From contig JAHFED010000004.1 in the NCBI GenBank assembly GCA_023248635.1, positions 62,001 through 126,000 of the forward strand: 64,000 nt of DNA, given 5' to 3'. Positions 52,201 through 61,900 of this stretch are shown here, in pieces. This DNA is from Myxococcales bacterium. GTDB lineage: Bacteria; Myxococcota; UBA727; VGSZ01. Numbering within the stretch: position 1 is the first letter of the stretch; each line of letters starts with the position of its first letter. The translations under genes were made by a program, and so were the position numbers. Below the pieces are notes generated by a model. It saw only the letters and a list, made by a program, of their open reading frames with translations. It was not told the DNA's origin and searched no databases.

Positions 52201-54098
52201 TCTATTCCCTGCTGAGCGGGCGCTTCGAAGGGGGCGTCGTCACCGCCCTCGGCATGGATCCCAACGTGCAGCCAGGCCTCGTGGCCAATTCCTTTTCGCC
52301 GCGTGTCGTCTACCTCGATGCTGCTGCCAGCCCCCAACTGACCATCGGTGGCTTCGGCGGCCCCGTCGTCATCGACCTGGGAGGGGTGGTCGATCCCGCC
52401 GACATCGTCGGGCGTCTCTCTGCGGTGACCGTGAATGGCAGCACCGATACGCGCGTGGTGTTTCGGGCTCGCAGTGCAGACGGTGGTTCCAGCGGGTTCC
52501 TGGTCATCACCGATACGGGCGCCCTGCCTCCGGCCGTGACTGTGAGTCCCGTCCCCAACAGCGAGGACGCCAGCGACCTGTTCCTCTCCCCGGTCGCCGA
52601 CACCATCGTCTTCTTCTCGGCCGCCAACCTCGGCCCCCCGGATGACGACACGACCACGGACTTGTTCGTCGTCAACGTCAGCCCCGCTGGGGGCCTGTCT
52701 GCCCCCACCAACGCCAGCGCCGATGTCGACGGGAGCCTGTGCAGCCTGGACACCGCCGCCGACGACGCCTGCCTCCCCATCAGCCTGACCCACGACGGCC
52801 GCGTGGCCTACACCGATTTCACGGCCGGCCCGCGCGCGCTGCTCAAAGACCTGGTCGGCGGCGCCGACGACGTCGACTTGGCCGGCGGCGTCGATGCCGA
52901 TGCCGTCTCGATCGCAGCCGGAGGGCTCTTTGCGACCTTTGCCAGCAGCAACGGCTCCTTCGTGGCGCCCGCCCTCGAGGAGGCCCTGCGCGTCTGGCGC
53001 GTCGATGTCGAAGCGCTGCCTCAACCCGGCGAGGGCGAGGGCGAGGGCGAAGGCGAAGGCGAAGGCGAAGGAGACGCCGAAAGCTGCTTGCAGTTGCTTC
53101 GGTCGATTCCCAATGGCAGCGCCACGACGGTGCTCCAGGATGTCGCCACCTTCTCGGGCGGCGTCGTCGTGTTTGCCAGCGGACAGTCGGGCTTCGTCTT
53201 CGCCGACTCGAGCGACCCCTTCGACCCTTTCGCTCCCACGACCCAGGAGCTCTTTGCCATGGGCGGCGACAGCTACACCTCGGTGGCCTCTTTTGGCGAC
53301 AACATCCTCTTGGGCGGCAGCGCCTCCCAGCCCATCCGGCGCGTCAGCGGATCGTTGACCGAGGGGGGGCTCGGCGAGGTCCAGCCTTCGGACCACGCAG
53401 AATTCGTCGCTGCCGGCGGCGATGAAAGCGCCCGGCCCGGGCCCGTGGCGCTCAGCGCGAACCGCGCCATGATCGCCCTGCAGGGCGACAAAGGCCTGCT
53501 CGTCTGGGACAGCCTGCTGCAAGGCACGGACGGCTTCTTGCCTGCGGGCGCTTTCGCCGGCGATTTCGGCGGCGAGGCCACTGCGCTGCACATCGACGTC
53601 GACGGCAACCTGTGGGCCTTGACCACCACCGGCAACCTGCGTTTCGTCGACTTCAGCAGTGGCGGGCCCCAGATTGACCGCTCCGCACGCGGGTTCGACC
53701 GCACCTTTGGGACCCAAGTGGCCAGCAACAGCCTGGGCGAGGTCGTGACCGCAGGCGACAACACCGTTCTCGTGCGCACCACCGCCGACCTCTTCCCCAG
53801 CGACGTGATTCTGGGGCTGACCGGCGTCCCCGACCAGGTCGGCGGCATTGTCTTCCTCGATGACGACACGGTCGTGGTAGGACGGGGCGGCCGCTTCGGA
53901 GCCAGCGCGCGGCTCGAGCTGTATGACCTGGGCGTCGGCGACCTGACCTTCCGGGCCATTGTCGATCTGCCAGACGTCATCCCCGACCGTTTGGCCGTGG
54001 TGAGCAACAACACCGGTCGCCTCTTCGTCGTCGTCGCCAGCACCCTGGATTCTGTCGGCGGTCCCCAAGTCGTCGACGTCACCGCCTGCCTGCCCTGA
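49206..54098 (+). CDS. Giant lipoprotein with Kelch-type and beta-propeller repeats
   Basis: 1630 residues. The ATG at 49206 starts a lipoprotein signal (MRSSRLFTPLLIVTLSLGC). The frame is open to 49122, but only through family B repeats. It begins with a carboxypeptidase-regulatory-like fold (GAFRLSGLPPGRFDLRLIDD). In the middle are Kelch-like units (DGRILLVGGNDPATGQPLTS, VLIVGGIDAAGQPLDSTEIF), then WD40/PD40-like strands. A Gly-Glu string at about residues 1272-1290 separates the C-terminal beta domain (300 residues). It is rich in Asp, with no catalytic motif; a large surface adhesion or binding role is inferred. The stop overlaps the next start as TGATG. Confidence 0.8.
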   Translation: MRSSRLFTPLLIVTLSLGCFELDRTQGTVPGDIAGRGVRVDLEEGAAFVKVQTVGSTLRRSGDDDGAFRLSGLPPGRFDLRLIDDKNGDGWTDRGAIASGVLPSLPDGRPGFLLLGDIDLDGSFGLRGSALQPAAEPADPAVPVDDAFVVRVYALRGTCLPVDDSVVADTSGGPCSAEDISRIELGNDGETAADSAGAWQLTRLQAGTVDIVALLYQRAAGGALGPVVDVEGPFPFVGEADGSETPRSDGPTFVFDGVPIIPAIVELVFSAALANNAFAVFAPPGSVIAGCDDAKATPAPAIVVDLDEGATTARVSDLPPGPYEVVVCSGEQRGSLSNGPIALPTPVDAIPAQWPVVLLDLDPCPEGVDERDCDGDGLLSLPLSRIAELRATCTDSCFPAGSALDSLGENLGKRTCTIGDDTFDCDDDSDGQPDITEPALCIGIGRGTDLDGDNLCSNEDPFPQCAANDPVACVAGAEEIDPVVVDDAPNLGFGVVRAGPVLPGGLIGQVVLANFSVKRFAVVLGLVSAGGIGLDAIVGIDLSDHSLVALGTFTGGGQPAGPRSRFAVATVGSVPIIIGGRANNAGVDFALGDVASVALDAIGSDASTQFAPVNPERPVVLNTPRFDATALAIQGDRVLAVVGGTDNDGALVVNDGIETHALGAAPPPPTFTRLGLPRALASVAERQVPAPDSTDPDETHLVVIGGETAGGPTSSVESFKLDPASTELTPDPDPVVPQLNAPHAHHTFHELEPVSGEVVFVVAGGDGSTTWEVWRPGDATWTSNPLRVARTRHASVVLPDGRILLVGGNDPATGQPLTSTELLDATTGTSVLGTSLSVARGTPSAVTDDDGQVLIVGGIDAAGQPLDSTEIFDIRRTIAAPHDTVARPEVTGCRQSAISDDGLIAALRCDLPPAFLGVIDEDPLTSEILLVDVVLGSALCVTCTEGVAHGALYDDVLLDAQGGVVFASAHSFADGEFEIDDNGLPDLYVVGTFPPAGLFYSLLSGRFEGGVVTALGMDPNVQPGLVANSFSPRVVYLDAAASPQLTIGGFGGPVVIDLGGVVDPADIVGRLSAVTVNGSTDTRVVFRARSADGGSSGFLVITDTGALPPAVTVSPVPNSEDASDLFLSPVADTIVFFSAANLGPPDDDTTTDLFVVNVSPAGGLSAPTNASADVDGSLCSLDTAADDACLPISLTHDGRVAYTDFTAGPRALLKDLVGGADDVDLAGGVDADAVSIAAGGLFATFASSNGSFVAPALEEALRVWRVDVEALPQPGEGEGEGEGEGEGEGDAESCLQLLRSIPNGSATTVLQDVATFSGGVVVFASGQSGFVFADSSDPFDPFAPTTQELFAMGGDSYTSVASFGDNILLGGSASQPIRRVSGSLTEGGLGEVQPSDHAEFVAAGGDESARPGPVALSANRAMIALQGDKGLLVWDSLLQGTDGFLPAGAFAGDFGGEATALHIDVDGNLWALTTTGNLRFVDFSSGGPQIDRSARGFDRTFGTQVASNSLGEVVTAGDNTVLVRTTADLFPSDVILGLTGVPDQVGGIVFLDDDTVVVGRGGRFGASARLELYDLGVGDLTFRAIVDLPDVIPDRLAVVSNNTGRLFVVVASTLDSVGGPQVVDVTACLP
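53028..53069 (+). repeat. GAGGGC/GAAGGC microsatellite coding Gly-Glu
   Basis: About seven hexamer units (GAGGGC or GAAGGC) encode alternating Glu-Gly inside the giant lipoprotein. It has the same peptide pattern as 2985-3062 but uses C-ending Gly codons. Confidence 0.8.
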
Positions 54099-55192
54099 TG
54101 GAGGCCCAGCGTCCCTTCCTGGAACGACTCGGCGTGCGCACCCTCGAGCGCCGCCAAGACGTCGTCGTCGCCGCGGGGGCCCGGCCGCTGGGCGACGGCG
54201 TGGTCCATCTGATCGACGCCACCGAGCGGGCCGCGCTGCGCCGCATCGAGCGCCTCGCCTTGACGCGGGCAGCCTTGGCCGGGGCGACATCGGCGCTCAT
54301 CTCGGCCTTGGCCGACCTCTGCGTGCAGGAGCAGCAGGCGTCTCGCCCCGTCCTCTACTGGGGTGTCGTCGCAGCCGCCGGCATCACGGCCGCGGTGCTC
54401 GAGATCTGCTTTCTCTCCTTCGACGCGCTGCGCAGCGTGCACGCCATGTCCGTTGCCACCGGCGGCCTCGACGACGACGACGCCGGCCGCCGATCGCGGG
54501 TGCTCACCAGCCTGGCGCGGGCCGCCCTCGAGGTGCCAAACCCTCCGACCAGCGCCTTCGGCGTCAACCCCCACCGCGAGGCCAACAAGGTCCTGCTCGT
54601 CAGCGCCGCCGTGCTTTACAAGCTCAAGGTGTCGGCGACGAACGTGATCCTGAAGCAGGTGGTGCGCCGCATGCTTGGGCGTGCCGCCGTCCGCTCCTTC
54701 CTCCCTTTCGTCGCCATTCCGGCCACGGCGGCGTGGGATTTCTTGGTGTGCCGCCTGGTGATGCGCGAAGCGCGGGTGCGGGTCTTTGGCCCCTCCCTCG
54801 CCAACGACGTCGTCGACCGCTTGCTGCCGCCCGGCCATCCCGTCAGCGCGCCCTTGGCCGAGGCCCTGGCGCGCGCCGCCGCCAGCTGCGTGGTGCGCTC
54901 CGCCGACCTGCACCCCAACCTTGAGCTCCTGCTCGCAGCGCTGGTGGCGCGACTCGAGGTACCCGTCCCCCCCTCCGTCGATGACAGCGCCGCTTTCCTC
55001 GCGCTGCTGCCCAGCCTCGACGAAGGCGACGCCAGCGTGGTCCGACGCTTCTTGCGCGCCGCCACCGTGATCGATGGGCGCGTGGCCCGCCGCGAACGCG
55101 CGTTGCTGAAAGATGCCCAAGCCTGGATCGACGGCGACGTCGAAGCCGAGCGCTGCCGCGTGCTCGCGGGCGAGCCCCTGCTCTTGGTGTGA
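54098..55192 (+). CDS. Membrane protein of unknown function
   Basis: 364 residues. The ATG at 54098 overlaps the previous stop (TGATG). Membrane segments lie near residues 45-110 (VLYWGVVAAAGITAAVLEICFL) and near 195-215. The middle has a conserved-looking stretch (NPHREANKVLLVSAAVLYK ... FLPFVAIPATAAWDF). The C-terminal 100 residues are helical, with acidic and Arg pairs, and loosely TerB-like. From memory it recalls a family called LBF_2804, but I cannot confirm this. Translational coupling ties it to the lipoprotein gene. Confidence 0.6.
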   Translation: MEAQRPFLERLGVRTLERRQDVVVAAGARPLGDGVVHLIDATERAALRRIERLALTRAALAGATSALISALADLCVQEQQASRPVLYWGVVAAAGITAAVLEICFLSFDALRSVHAMSVATGGLDDDDAGRRSRVLTSLARAALEVPNPPTSAFGVNPHREANKVLLVSAAVLYKLKVSATNVILKQVVRRMLGRAAVRSFLPFVAIPATAAWDFLVCRLVMREARVRVFGPSLANDVVDRLLPPGHPVSAPLAEALARAAASCVVRSADLHPNLELLLAALVARLEVPVPPSVDDSAAFLALLPSLDEGDASVVRRFLRAATVIDGRVARRERALLKDAQAWIDGDVEAERCRVLAGEPLLLV

Positions 55193-55287
55193 GTACCCGC
55201 AGACTTCGAGGGAAGGCCGGCGTCGATCCATTCGTTGCAAGCAGAGCCGCTGTAGGCTGACGTCGACGTCGCCCCAGGAGCCCCCCC

Positions 55288-58254
55288 ATGAGTATCCTTC
55301 CCCGCTTGAGCCGCCTGGCCCGCTTCACGCTGCAGGCCTTGTTCTGGCCCTGGAACCTCGTGCTCTCGTGTCTGGCGATCTTTGGTTACCTCCCCTTCGC
55401 CCTCCTCGATCTCGTGGTCGACGCCGTGGACGGCCTGGCGCGCTGGGACTTCGTGGCAGGCTCGGTCGTCATGGTGGCCGTGCCGCCGGCGACGCTGGTC
55501 TACGCCTGGCTGCACCGCGCCCACTTCAAAGAAGCACCCGGCGAGCTCGCGGTGCTCTTCTTCGGCGTCGAGCTGCCCTTGCTGGCCTGCACCGCCGCGC
55601 GTCTGTTCGGCTTCCAGGAGCTCACCGGCGCGGCCCAGCTCGTGTATCTCGCCCTCGTCGCCGGCGGCGTCGTGGCCGAGGGCCGCTTGATCGCTGGCAA
55701 GCGCCTGCCTCCCGTGCAGCTCGTCGACGGCGTCGCCCATGGACTCTTGGTGCTGCGGGCCCTGGCTGGCGCCTACGTCGGCTTCTTGCTGGCATCGATC
55801 TCCCTGCCCGTGCTTGCCCAGGGTTTGGTGGAGGTGGCCATCGGCGTCGCCGACGAACCAGGGATCCTGTTTGGTGCGCTGGTGATGTTCCCCGTGACGG
55901 CTTTCGTCGTCGCCACCGGGCTGCTGGTGCTGACTCTTCCGGTCACGGCTCCGCTCACGTGGTTCTACGCGCTGCGCCGATCGGGTCGGGCCTTGCGCGC
56001 AGCTTGGGGACTCGACGACCTGCTCTTCGCCAGCGCCGCACCTGCGCTGGTCGGCGTCGTGTGTCTGGTGGTGCTGGTGCCCCAACCCCACGTGGCCGCT
56101 TTTCGGGCGCTCGATGCGCTTCCCAAAAACGACGACGAGCGACGGGCGCTGGTTGCGCAGCGCGACGAGATCGCGCTCGGCCTCGTCGATGCCTACCTGG
56201 GCAAGCACCGCTACCTCACCGACGACGTCAACGACACTTGGGCCCGGCTGTGGAGCTTCGACGGCGACCTCATCGCAAAAAGCGAGCTGCGTCCGCTCGA
56301 CGAAGCCCTCAACCAATTGGCGCGCCCCTTCACCTACGAAGGGCACATGCCGGAGTCCAAGCGCGCCGCCCAGCTCTACCGCGACTTCTTTGGCCATGAG
56401 CTCGAGCGCGACCACGCCGCCGCCGTGCGCAACGCCTTGGCCGCGACCTGGTCCCAAGAAGAGCGCTTCGCCGGCTTCATCAACGAGGGCCAAGCCCGGG
56501 TACGCCTGGCGTCCCAAGAGGTGAACGCCCAGCCCCACGACGGCGTCGTCGACGTCGAAGTGCACGATGTGTGGGTGAACCAAACCGGCCGCGACGAAGA
56601 AGTCGCCCTCTTTTTCGAGCTCCCCGAGAGCGCAGCGGTCACCGGGCTGTGGTTGTCCCCCACAACCCGCAAAGAAGATGGCGCGAAATTCGTCGTCGCT
56701 CCCCGGGGCGCAGCGCAGCAGATCTACAACGAGGAGGTGCGGGCTCACCGCGATCCGGCGCTGCTCGAGCAGGTCGGTCCCCGCCAATACCGCCTGCGCG
56801 TGTTTCCGGTGCCCGCCCGACCCCCGCGGGACAAGAGCAGCGTCGCCCTATCGTCGTCGTCGTGGGCAGGACCCGAGGCGCCCCGCGTGCACGTGTGGAT
56901 GAGCTACCAGGCCCTGCCCGACGTCGACGGCCGCACGCCGCTGCCGCGCCTGCGCGAACGCCGAAACGGCTTTTGGGATCACCAAAGCACGCGCACGCTC
57001 AACGGCGCCTCGGTCGACGCCATCGACGCCGTCGATGGTGGTGGCTGGGTGCAAGGCGAACCGAGCGAGCACCTCGATCCCCAGGTCGTCGTTGCCGACG
57101 TCGACGGCGCCTGTTTGAAGCTGACTCCCGCGGCGCTGCCCGCGCCCCGGCTGGCCGGCCAGCGCATCGACGTCGTCATCGATCGCAGCCTCGATCTCGC
57201 GGCCCACCGTGCGGCCTTGGGGCAGGCGTTAACGGCCTTGAGCGCCAGCGGCGCGAGCCTGCGCTTCGTATTGGGCACCAGTGCGCTGCGGGGGGAATCC
57301 GCCAGCGTGGCCGACGTCGTCAACGTCGACGATCTCGTTTTCTTCGGCGCCGCGCGTCCCAAAGATCTCCTGCGCCAACTGCTCGCGCTGCGCGGTGCCG
57401 AGATCGGCGATGCCGTGGTGCTCTTGGCAGGCTCGGCCTCCTTCGACGCCGCCGACGACAGCCCCCTCGTTCTCACGTCCTTGGGCCGAGCTTTGCCGCC
57501 CACCTTTCTCGTTCATGTGGTGGGCACGATGCCCGCGGGCTACGACGACGCCACCATCGATGCCTTGCGCCGCAGCGGGGGCAACGCGACCACCGACATC
57601 GGTCAAGCCCTGGCCCGACTCTCCCAACGATCCTCGGGACCCAGTGCACCAGCCTTCGTCGACGGCTACCGCGTCGACATCGACGGCCTCTGTCCTTCCG
57701 CCACCGGCGCGCTGGCGCTGGCGGCACGACAACGCATCCTCGCTGCCGACCGCGAGGGCCTGGCGCCCCTCGATACCCTCGATCGTCTGCACCGCATCGC
57801 TGTCAACGCCGGCGTGGTGACTCCCTATTCGTCGATGATCGTCCTGTTGAACGACCAGCAACGCGCTCGCTTGGCCCAGTTGAACCAGCAGCAGGATCGC
57901 TTCGATCGAGAAGTCGAAGCCGACACCAAGGCAGGCGCCCTGCTCGGCGACAAAGACAGCACCAAGTCCGAGGTCGCGCCTGCGAGCGAGGCCAACGAAA
58001 AGAAAGAAGTGAGCAAGCCCCAAGCAGTGGATGAGCCGACCAAAGCGGTGGCGGCGCCGTCGGTGGCTGACCCTGGGATGCCCATGACCGGCGATGACGC
58101 GACCAAGATCTCACTGGCGCCGGTCATCAACGCTCAGCCCGCGACCACGACGCCACCCGATGTCTCGGGTGTCCCTGAGCCGGGGGAGTGGCTTTTGATG
58201 ATCCTCGCCGGCATCGTGGTGGTCGTCTTGGAGCGACGTCGACGCTTGAGCTGA
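55288..58254 (+). CDS. VIT-domain integral membrane protein with PEP-CTERM tail
   Basis: 988 residues. Residues 1-300 hold about seven membrane helices, 300-400 a helical segment, and 410-560 a VIT-type (vault/inter-alpha-trypsin) beta domain (VDVEVHDVWVNQTGRDEEV). After about 590, a von Willebrand A-like region (VVIDRSLDLAAHRAALGQAL) lacks a clear MIDAS motif. A charged linker leads to the C-terminal signal VPEPGEW (from residue 962), a hydrophobic segment and ERRRR, a PEP-CTERM sorting tail. The layout fits the 'PEP-CTERM family integral membrane protein' type (TIGR02921). Exosortase would be needed and is not in the window. Confidence 0.8.
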   Translation: MSILPRLSRLARFTLQALFWPWNLVLSCLAIFGYLPFALLDLVVDAVDGLARWDFVAGSVVMVAVPPATLVYAWLHRAHFKEAPGELAVLFFGVELPLLACTAARLFGFQELTGAAQLVYLALVAGGVVAEGRLIAGKRLPPVQLVDGVAHGLLVLRALAGAYVGFLLASISLPVLAQGLVEVAIGVADEPGILFGALVMFPVTAFVVATGLLVLTLPVTAPLTWFYALRRSGRALRAAWGLDDLLFASAAPALVGVVCLVVLVPQPHVAAFRALDALPKNDDERRALVAQRDEIALGLVDAYLGKHRYLTDDVNDTWARLWSFDGDLIAKSELRPLDEALNQLARPFTYEGHMPESKRAAQLYRDFFGHELERDHAAAVRNALAATWSQEERFAGFINEGQARVRLASQEVNAQPHDGVVDVEVHDVWVNQTGRDEEVALFFELPESAAVTGLWLSPTTRKEDGAKFVVAPRGAAQQIYNEEVRAHRDPALLEQVGPRQYRLRVFPVPARPPRDKSSVALSSSSWAGPEAPRVHVWMSYQALPDVDGRTPLPRLRERRNGFWDHQSTRTLNGASVDAIDAVDGGGWVQGEPSEHLDPQVVVADVDGACLKLTPAALPAPRLAGQRIDVVIDRSLDLAAHRAALGQALTALSASGASLRFVLGTSALRGESASVADVVNVDDLVFFGAARPKDLLRQLLALRGAEIGDAVVLLAGSASFDAADDSPLVLTSLGRALPPTFLVHVVGTMPAGYDDATIDALRRSGGNATTDIGQALARLSQRSSGPSAPAFVDGYRVDIDGLCPSATGALALAARQRILAADREGLAPLDTLDRLHRIAVNAGVVTPYSSMIVLLNDQQRARLAQLNQQQDRFDREVEADTKAGALLGDKDSTKSEVAPASEANEKKEVSKPQAVDEPTKAVAAPSVADPGMPMTGDDATKISLAPVINAQPATTTPPDVSGVPEPGEWLLMILAGIVVVVLERRRRLS

Positions 58255-58259
58255 GCCCA

Positions 58260-58850
58260 TCACTTCTTGCAGTTGAGCTCCGCGAGCAACGCGAACTTGC
58301 CATCCGGCCCGCTCATCTCGAGCACGGAGGCCGTCTCTTTGTCGCCCTTCCTGCTGATCGTCTCTTTGAACAGCATCTTCTGCGGTCCCATGACCTCGCC
58401 GGCCCACACGATCTTGTCCCCCTCCCAGCCTTTGGAGCTGAGGTGGGTGACCATGCCCATGCCATCGACGTCGGTGCGCAGGAGCTGCTTCTTGCCGGGA
58501 TCAAAGCCGATGGTCGCCGCCATCACGTAGGGCATGGGGTTCTCCTTCGTCTTCTTCTCCTCGTAGCGCATGAAGTACCAGTAGCCGTTCAGGTCGGACT
58601 TGAAGGTCATCTCGGCCTTGACCGGGTGGGCTTTGCCGAAAGGAGAGTCGGGGGCGCCGCCGTCACATTTCCAGGTGCCCACGCTGCCCTTCATGTTGGC
58701 GTCGAGCTCGGGGGCGGGCGGCGGCGGTGCTGCGTCGGCGGCCGCTGCGGGCGGGGTCGCGGCTTTGGCCGGCGTCGCTGGCGCCTTGGGATCGGCGGCA
58801 AAGGCCGAGGTGGCAAGGACGAAGCCGGCGGCGAAGACGATCGTTTTCAT
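58260..58850 (-). CDS. Exported DUF1579-like protein
   Basis: 196 residues; the ATG at 58850 has GGAG five bases upstream. The signal peptide is MKTIVFAAGFVLATSAFA. A Pro/Ala-rich linker is followed by a beta-rich domain (KGSVGTWKCDGGAPDSPFG, WYFMRYEEKKTKENPMPYV, GFDPGKKQLLRTDVDGMG) that fits the DUF1579 pattern. Function unknown; probably periplasmic. Convergent with the PEP-CTERM gene, five bases between stops. Confidence 0.68.
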   Translation of the reverse strand: MKTIVFAAGFVLATSAFAADPKAPATPAKAATPPAAAADAAPPPPAPELDANMKGSVGTWKCDGGAPDSPFGKAHPVKAEMTFKSDLNGYWYFMRYEEKKTKENPMPYVMAATIGFDPGKKQLLRTDVDGMGMVTHLSSKGWEGDKIVWAGEVMGPQKMLFKETISRKGDKETASVLEMSGPDGKFALLAELNCKK

Positions 58851-58992
58851 GGGAGCTCCCGTTGACCGCGATGCGCGGGCAGCAGCTCGGTAGCGCGAAT
58901 GTCGGCGTCGCGGCACCCGTGTCTGATCGAGTCCACGGCCGAAACCATCGGCTTTTCGCCCGACTCCCTGAAGGCCTTGGGGTGCATCCGCG

Positions 58993-61900
58993 TTAGCTCA
59001 GACCTTCGCTTCGGACGATGCGCTCGGTGAGGCGATTGATGCGCTCGGCCTGCTCCGCGATCTTCTGATCCTTAGCCTTGGCGGCCTTCTCGAGAGCCTC
59101 GAGCCGCTCTCGAAGGACGTTGGCATCGACGTCGTCGGCTCCATCACCCTCGGCTTTTTCGCCCAACAGCTTCTCGTGCTCGGCGCGCAGGCGCAGCAGG
59201 GCTTCTTCGAGCTCGGCGCGACGACGGGCTTCGAGGCGCGTGCGCTCGGCAGCGGCAGCGGCAGCGGCGACGGCGGCGTCTCGCTCCACCAGCGCTTCGG
59301 CGCGGCCGGCGTTGTCGACGTTGAGGCGCTCCGCGAGGGCGTCGCGGTCGATCTTGATGAGCACCAGCTCGTCGTGGGTCTGCTGTTGCAGCTCCAGGGA
59401 TTCGCGGCCGTCGTCGCGGGCCATCTCGAGGCTGTCCCGCAGACCCGTGATCTCGGCTCTCAAGCTCTCCACCAGCACAGAAAGGGAGCCCAGCTCGGAG
59501 CTGCGGCGGGCGTCGGCGTCGAGGGCGGCGGCCTCGGTGTCAGCCAGGCGTACGACGAGTGCGGCGTGGGCTTCTTCCGCGCCCTGCAGTCGGGCCGCGG
59601 CGGCAACGGCGGCGGCGGCTTCGGTGGCGGAGACAGCGGCGGCGCGGGCCATCGAATCTGCACGGACAGCGCGTTCCGCCGTTAACGCGATGCGCAGGTT
59701 CTCGATGTCCCGCAGGTGTTCAGCAGCAGCGGCCTCGACCTCGCTCTCGCGGGCAAGGCGGCGGCGCTCGAACACTTCGTCGGCGTCGGCGAGCTCGGCG
59801 GCCAGCTCGGCGGCCCGGGTCAGGGCGTGGGTCGCCGTCTGGTCGGCTTCGACGAGCTGGGCCTGCAGCAGCTCCGCCCGGTGTCGCTGTGCCTCGCCGT
59901 CGAGCAGACGATGCTGCGCTTCATCGAGCTGGGCGGCCAGCAAGTCGGCGCGCACGGCGTCGTGGTCGGCGCTCTGGCTGAGATCGTCGAGCGTGCCCTG
60001 CAGCTCCTGTCCGTGGCTGCGCACATCGGCCAACTCGGAGCGCAGGCGTCCGAGGACCTGCTGGGCCTCGAGGAGATCGGCGTGGAAAAGATCCCCACGA
60101 GCGCGCTCGAAGGCGAGGGCGTCGGCAGCTTCGATCAACTCGTCGTGAAACAGGTCGCCCCTGGCGCGCTCGACGCTGAGCAGCGAGCGGGCTTCGGCGA
60201 GGGCGCTGTCGAGGAGCTCGCGTTGGGCGGAGACACGTTCTCCCGCGGCCCGCAGGCCCTGCAAGCCAGCAGCGGCGTCGGCGCGCGCGGTGGCGAGCTC
60301 TTCACGCAAAGCGGCGACCTGGGCCCGGGCTGCACTCCACTCCTCGAGTTGCTCGCCGAGCCGAGCGCGCTCGGCGTCGAGCTCGGCCTCGAGCTCAGCC
60401 TGAAGCTCGCGGCTGTGTTGCTCGAGGTCGAGCGCCCGACTGCGTTGATCCTCCAAAGCGCGCTCACGCTCTGCCAGTCTGTCCCGCGTGGACTCCAGCT
60501 CGACGGAGCCTTCATCGAGCCGGGCCGAAAGAGCGGCGCTTTCGTCGGCGGCGCGGCGGCCGACGTCGTCGATGGTGTGCCGGGCCTGGTCGAGCTGCTG
60601 CTGCAGATCAGCCAAGGCCGACTCCGCCGACAAGAGCTTGGCGGAAAGCGCTGCCACTTCGTCTTCGGCGATGGCGACGTGGAGTGCGGCGTCGACTTGC
60701 TCTTGGCGCAGCGCCACCAGCGCCGTTTCCGCACGCTGGCGCTCGGCCTCCACCGCCTCGAGCTCCTGCCCCTCAGCGGCGAGGCGGTCCGCGAGAATCA
60801 GCGCCTCGGCTTCGACGCTGACTCGAAGAGCAGCCTCGGCAGCCAGCTGGGTGGTGGCCGCCACCAGCGTCGCCTGCAGCGTGTCGACGTCACTTTCGGC
60901 GCTGCGGCTGCGGGCCCTCTCTTCGTCGAGCCCCGCAGCCAGGGTCGCAAAGGCCGCAGTCGACTCGGCCACTCGCCCGACGAGCGCTGCGGCTTCGGCG
61001 TCGACCTGCGCGAGGCGGGCGTGCAGGCGCGCGATTTCGACGGTGGCTGCCTCGATGCGGATCTCACCCTCGGCGACGGCCGCCGCGGAATCCCGCAGGC
61101 AACCCGCGAGGGTCGCCGCCTCGTCGCTGGTGCGCTGTCGTTCGGCGCGCAGCTCGCTCAACTGCTCGGCCAGCCGCGCTTCCAGGATGCGTTTGTCGTC
61201 GAGCGCTTCGGTCAAGGCCGCCAACTCGCGAGCGTGAGTCGCGCGCTCATCGGTGATGCGCTCCTCGACGATCAGCAAGGCTTCGGTGATGCGCGCGAGC
61301 TCGTCGCGGGTGGCCTCGTGCTCGGCGTTGATGGCCGTGAACGTCGTGGTGGCGGTGGCGGCCAGCTCGTTTTTTTCGACGGCGAAGCGTGCTTCTGCGC
61401 CCTGGAGGGCCGCGCTGTGCTCGACCTGTGCTTCCGCCAGCTTGCGGGTCAGCAGGTCGCCAGCTTGGAGCACGGTGTCGTCGATGGCGGCACGAACGGC
61501 GGCGCTGCGCGCGAGCTGCTCGGCGCTCTGCTGGGCGGCCCGTTCTTCCTCGACGGCAGCGAGGAGGCGCGCGTTTTCGGCGGCGAAGGCGGCCTGCAAG
61601 CGTGCGCGCTCGGACTCGACCTGCTCCAGGGCAGCCAGGGCTTCGTCTTCGGCGACGCGACGCTTGAGTTGCTCTTGCTCCAGGCGCCGGGGCATCTCGA
61701 GGTCGAAGCGCTCAGCGCGCGCCCGGGCTTCGTCGCGCTGCAGGCTCACATCGCGCAGAGCATGGGCCGTCTCTTCGACAACCGCATTGAGCCGTCGCAC
61801 CTCGACCGAGAGGGCAGCCGCAGCGGCGTCGACGTCGGCGGCGCGCTTTTGCTGCTCGCTCAGGGCGGCGGCGGCGCGATCCAGCTCTTGCTGCACCCGG

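Noticed and set aside
49101-54290. Two long minus-strand frames opposite the giant lipoprotein
   Set aside because: They are shadow frames from GC-rich Asp/Val codons; the forward frame has lipobox, Kelch motifs and coupling to the next gene.
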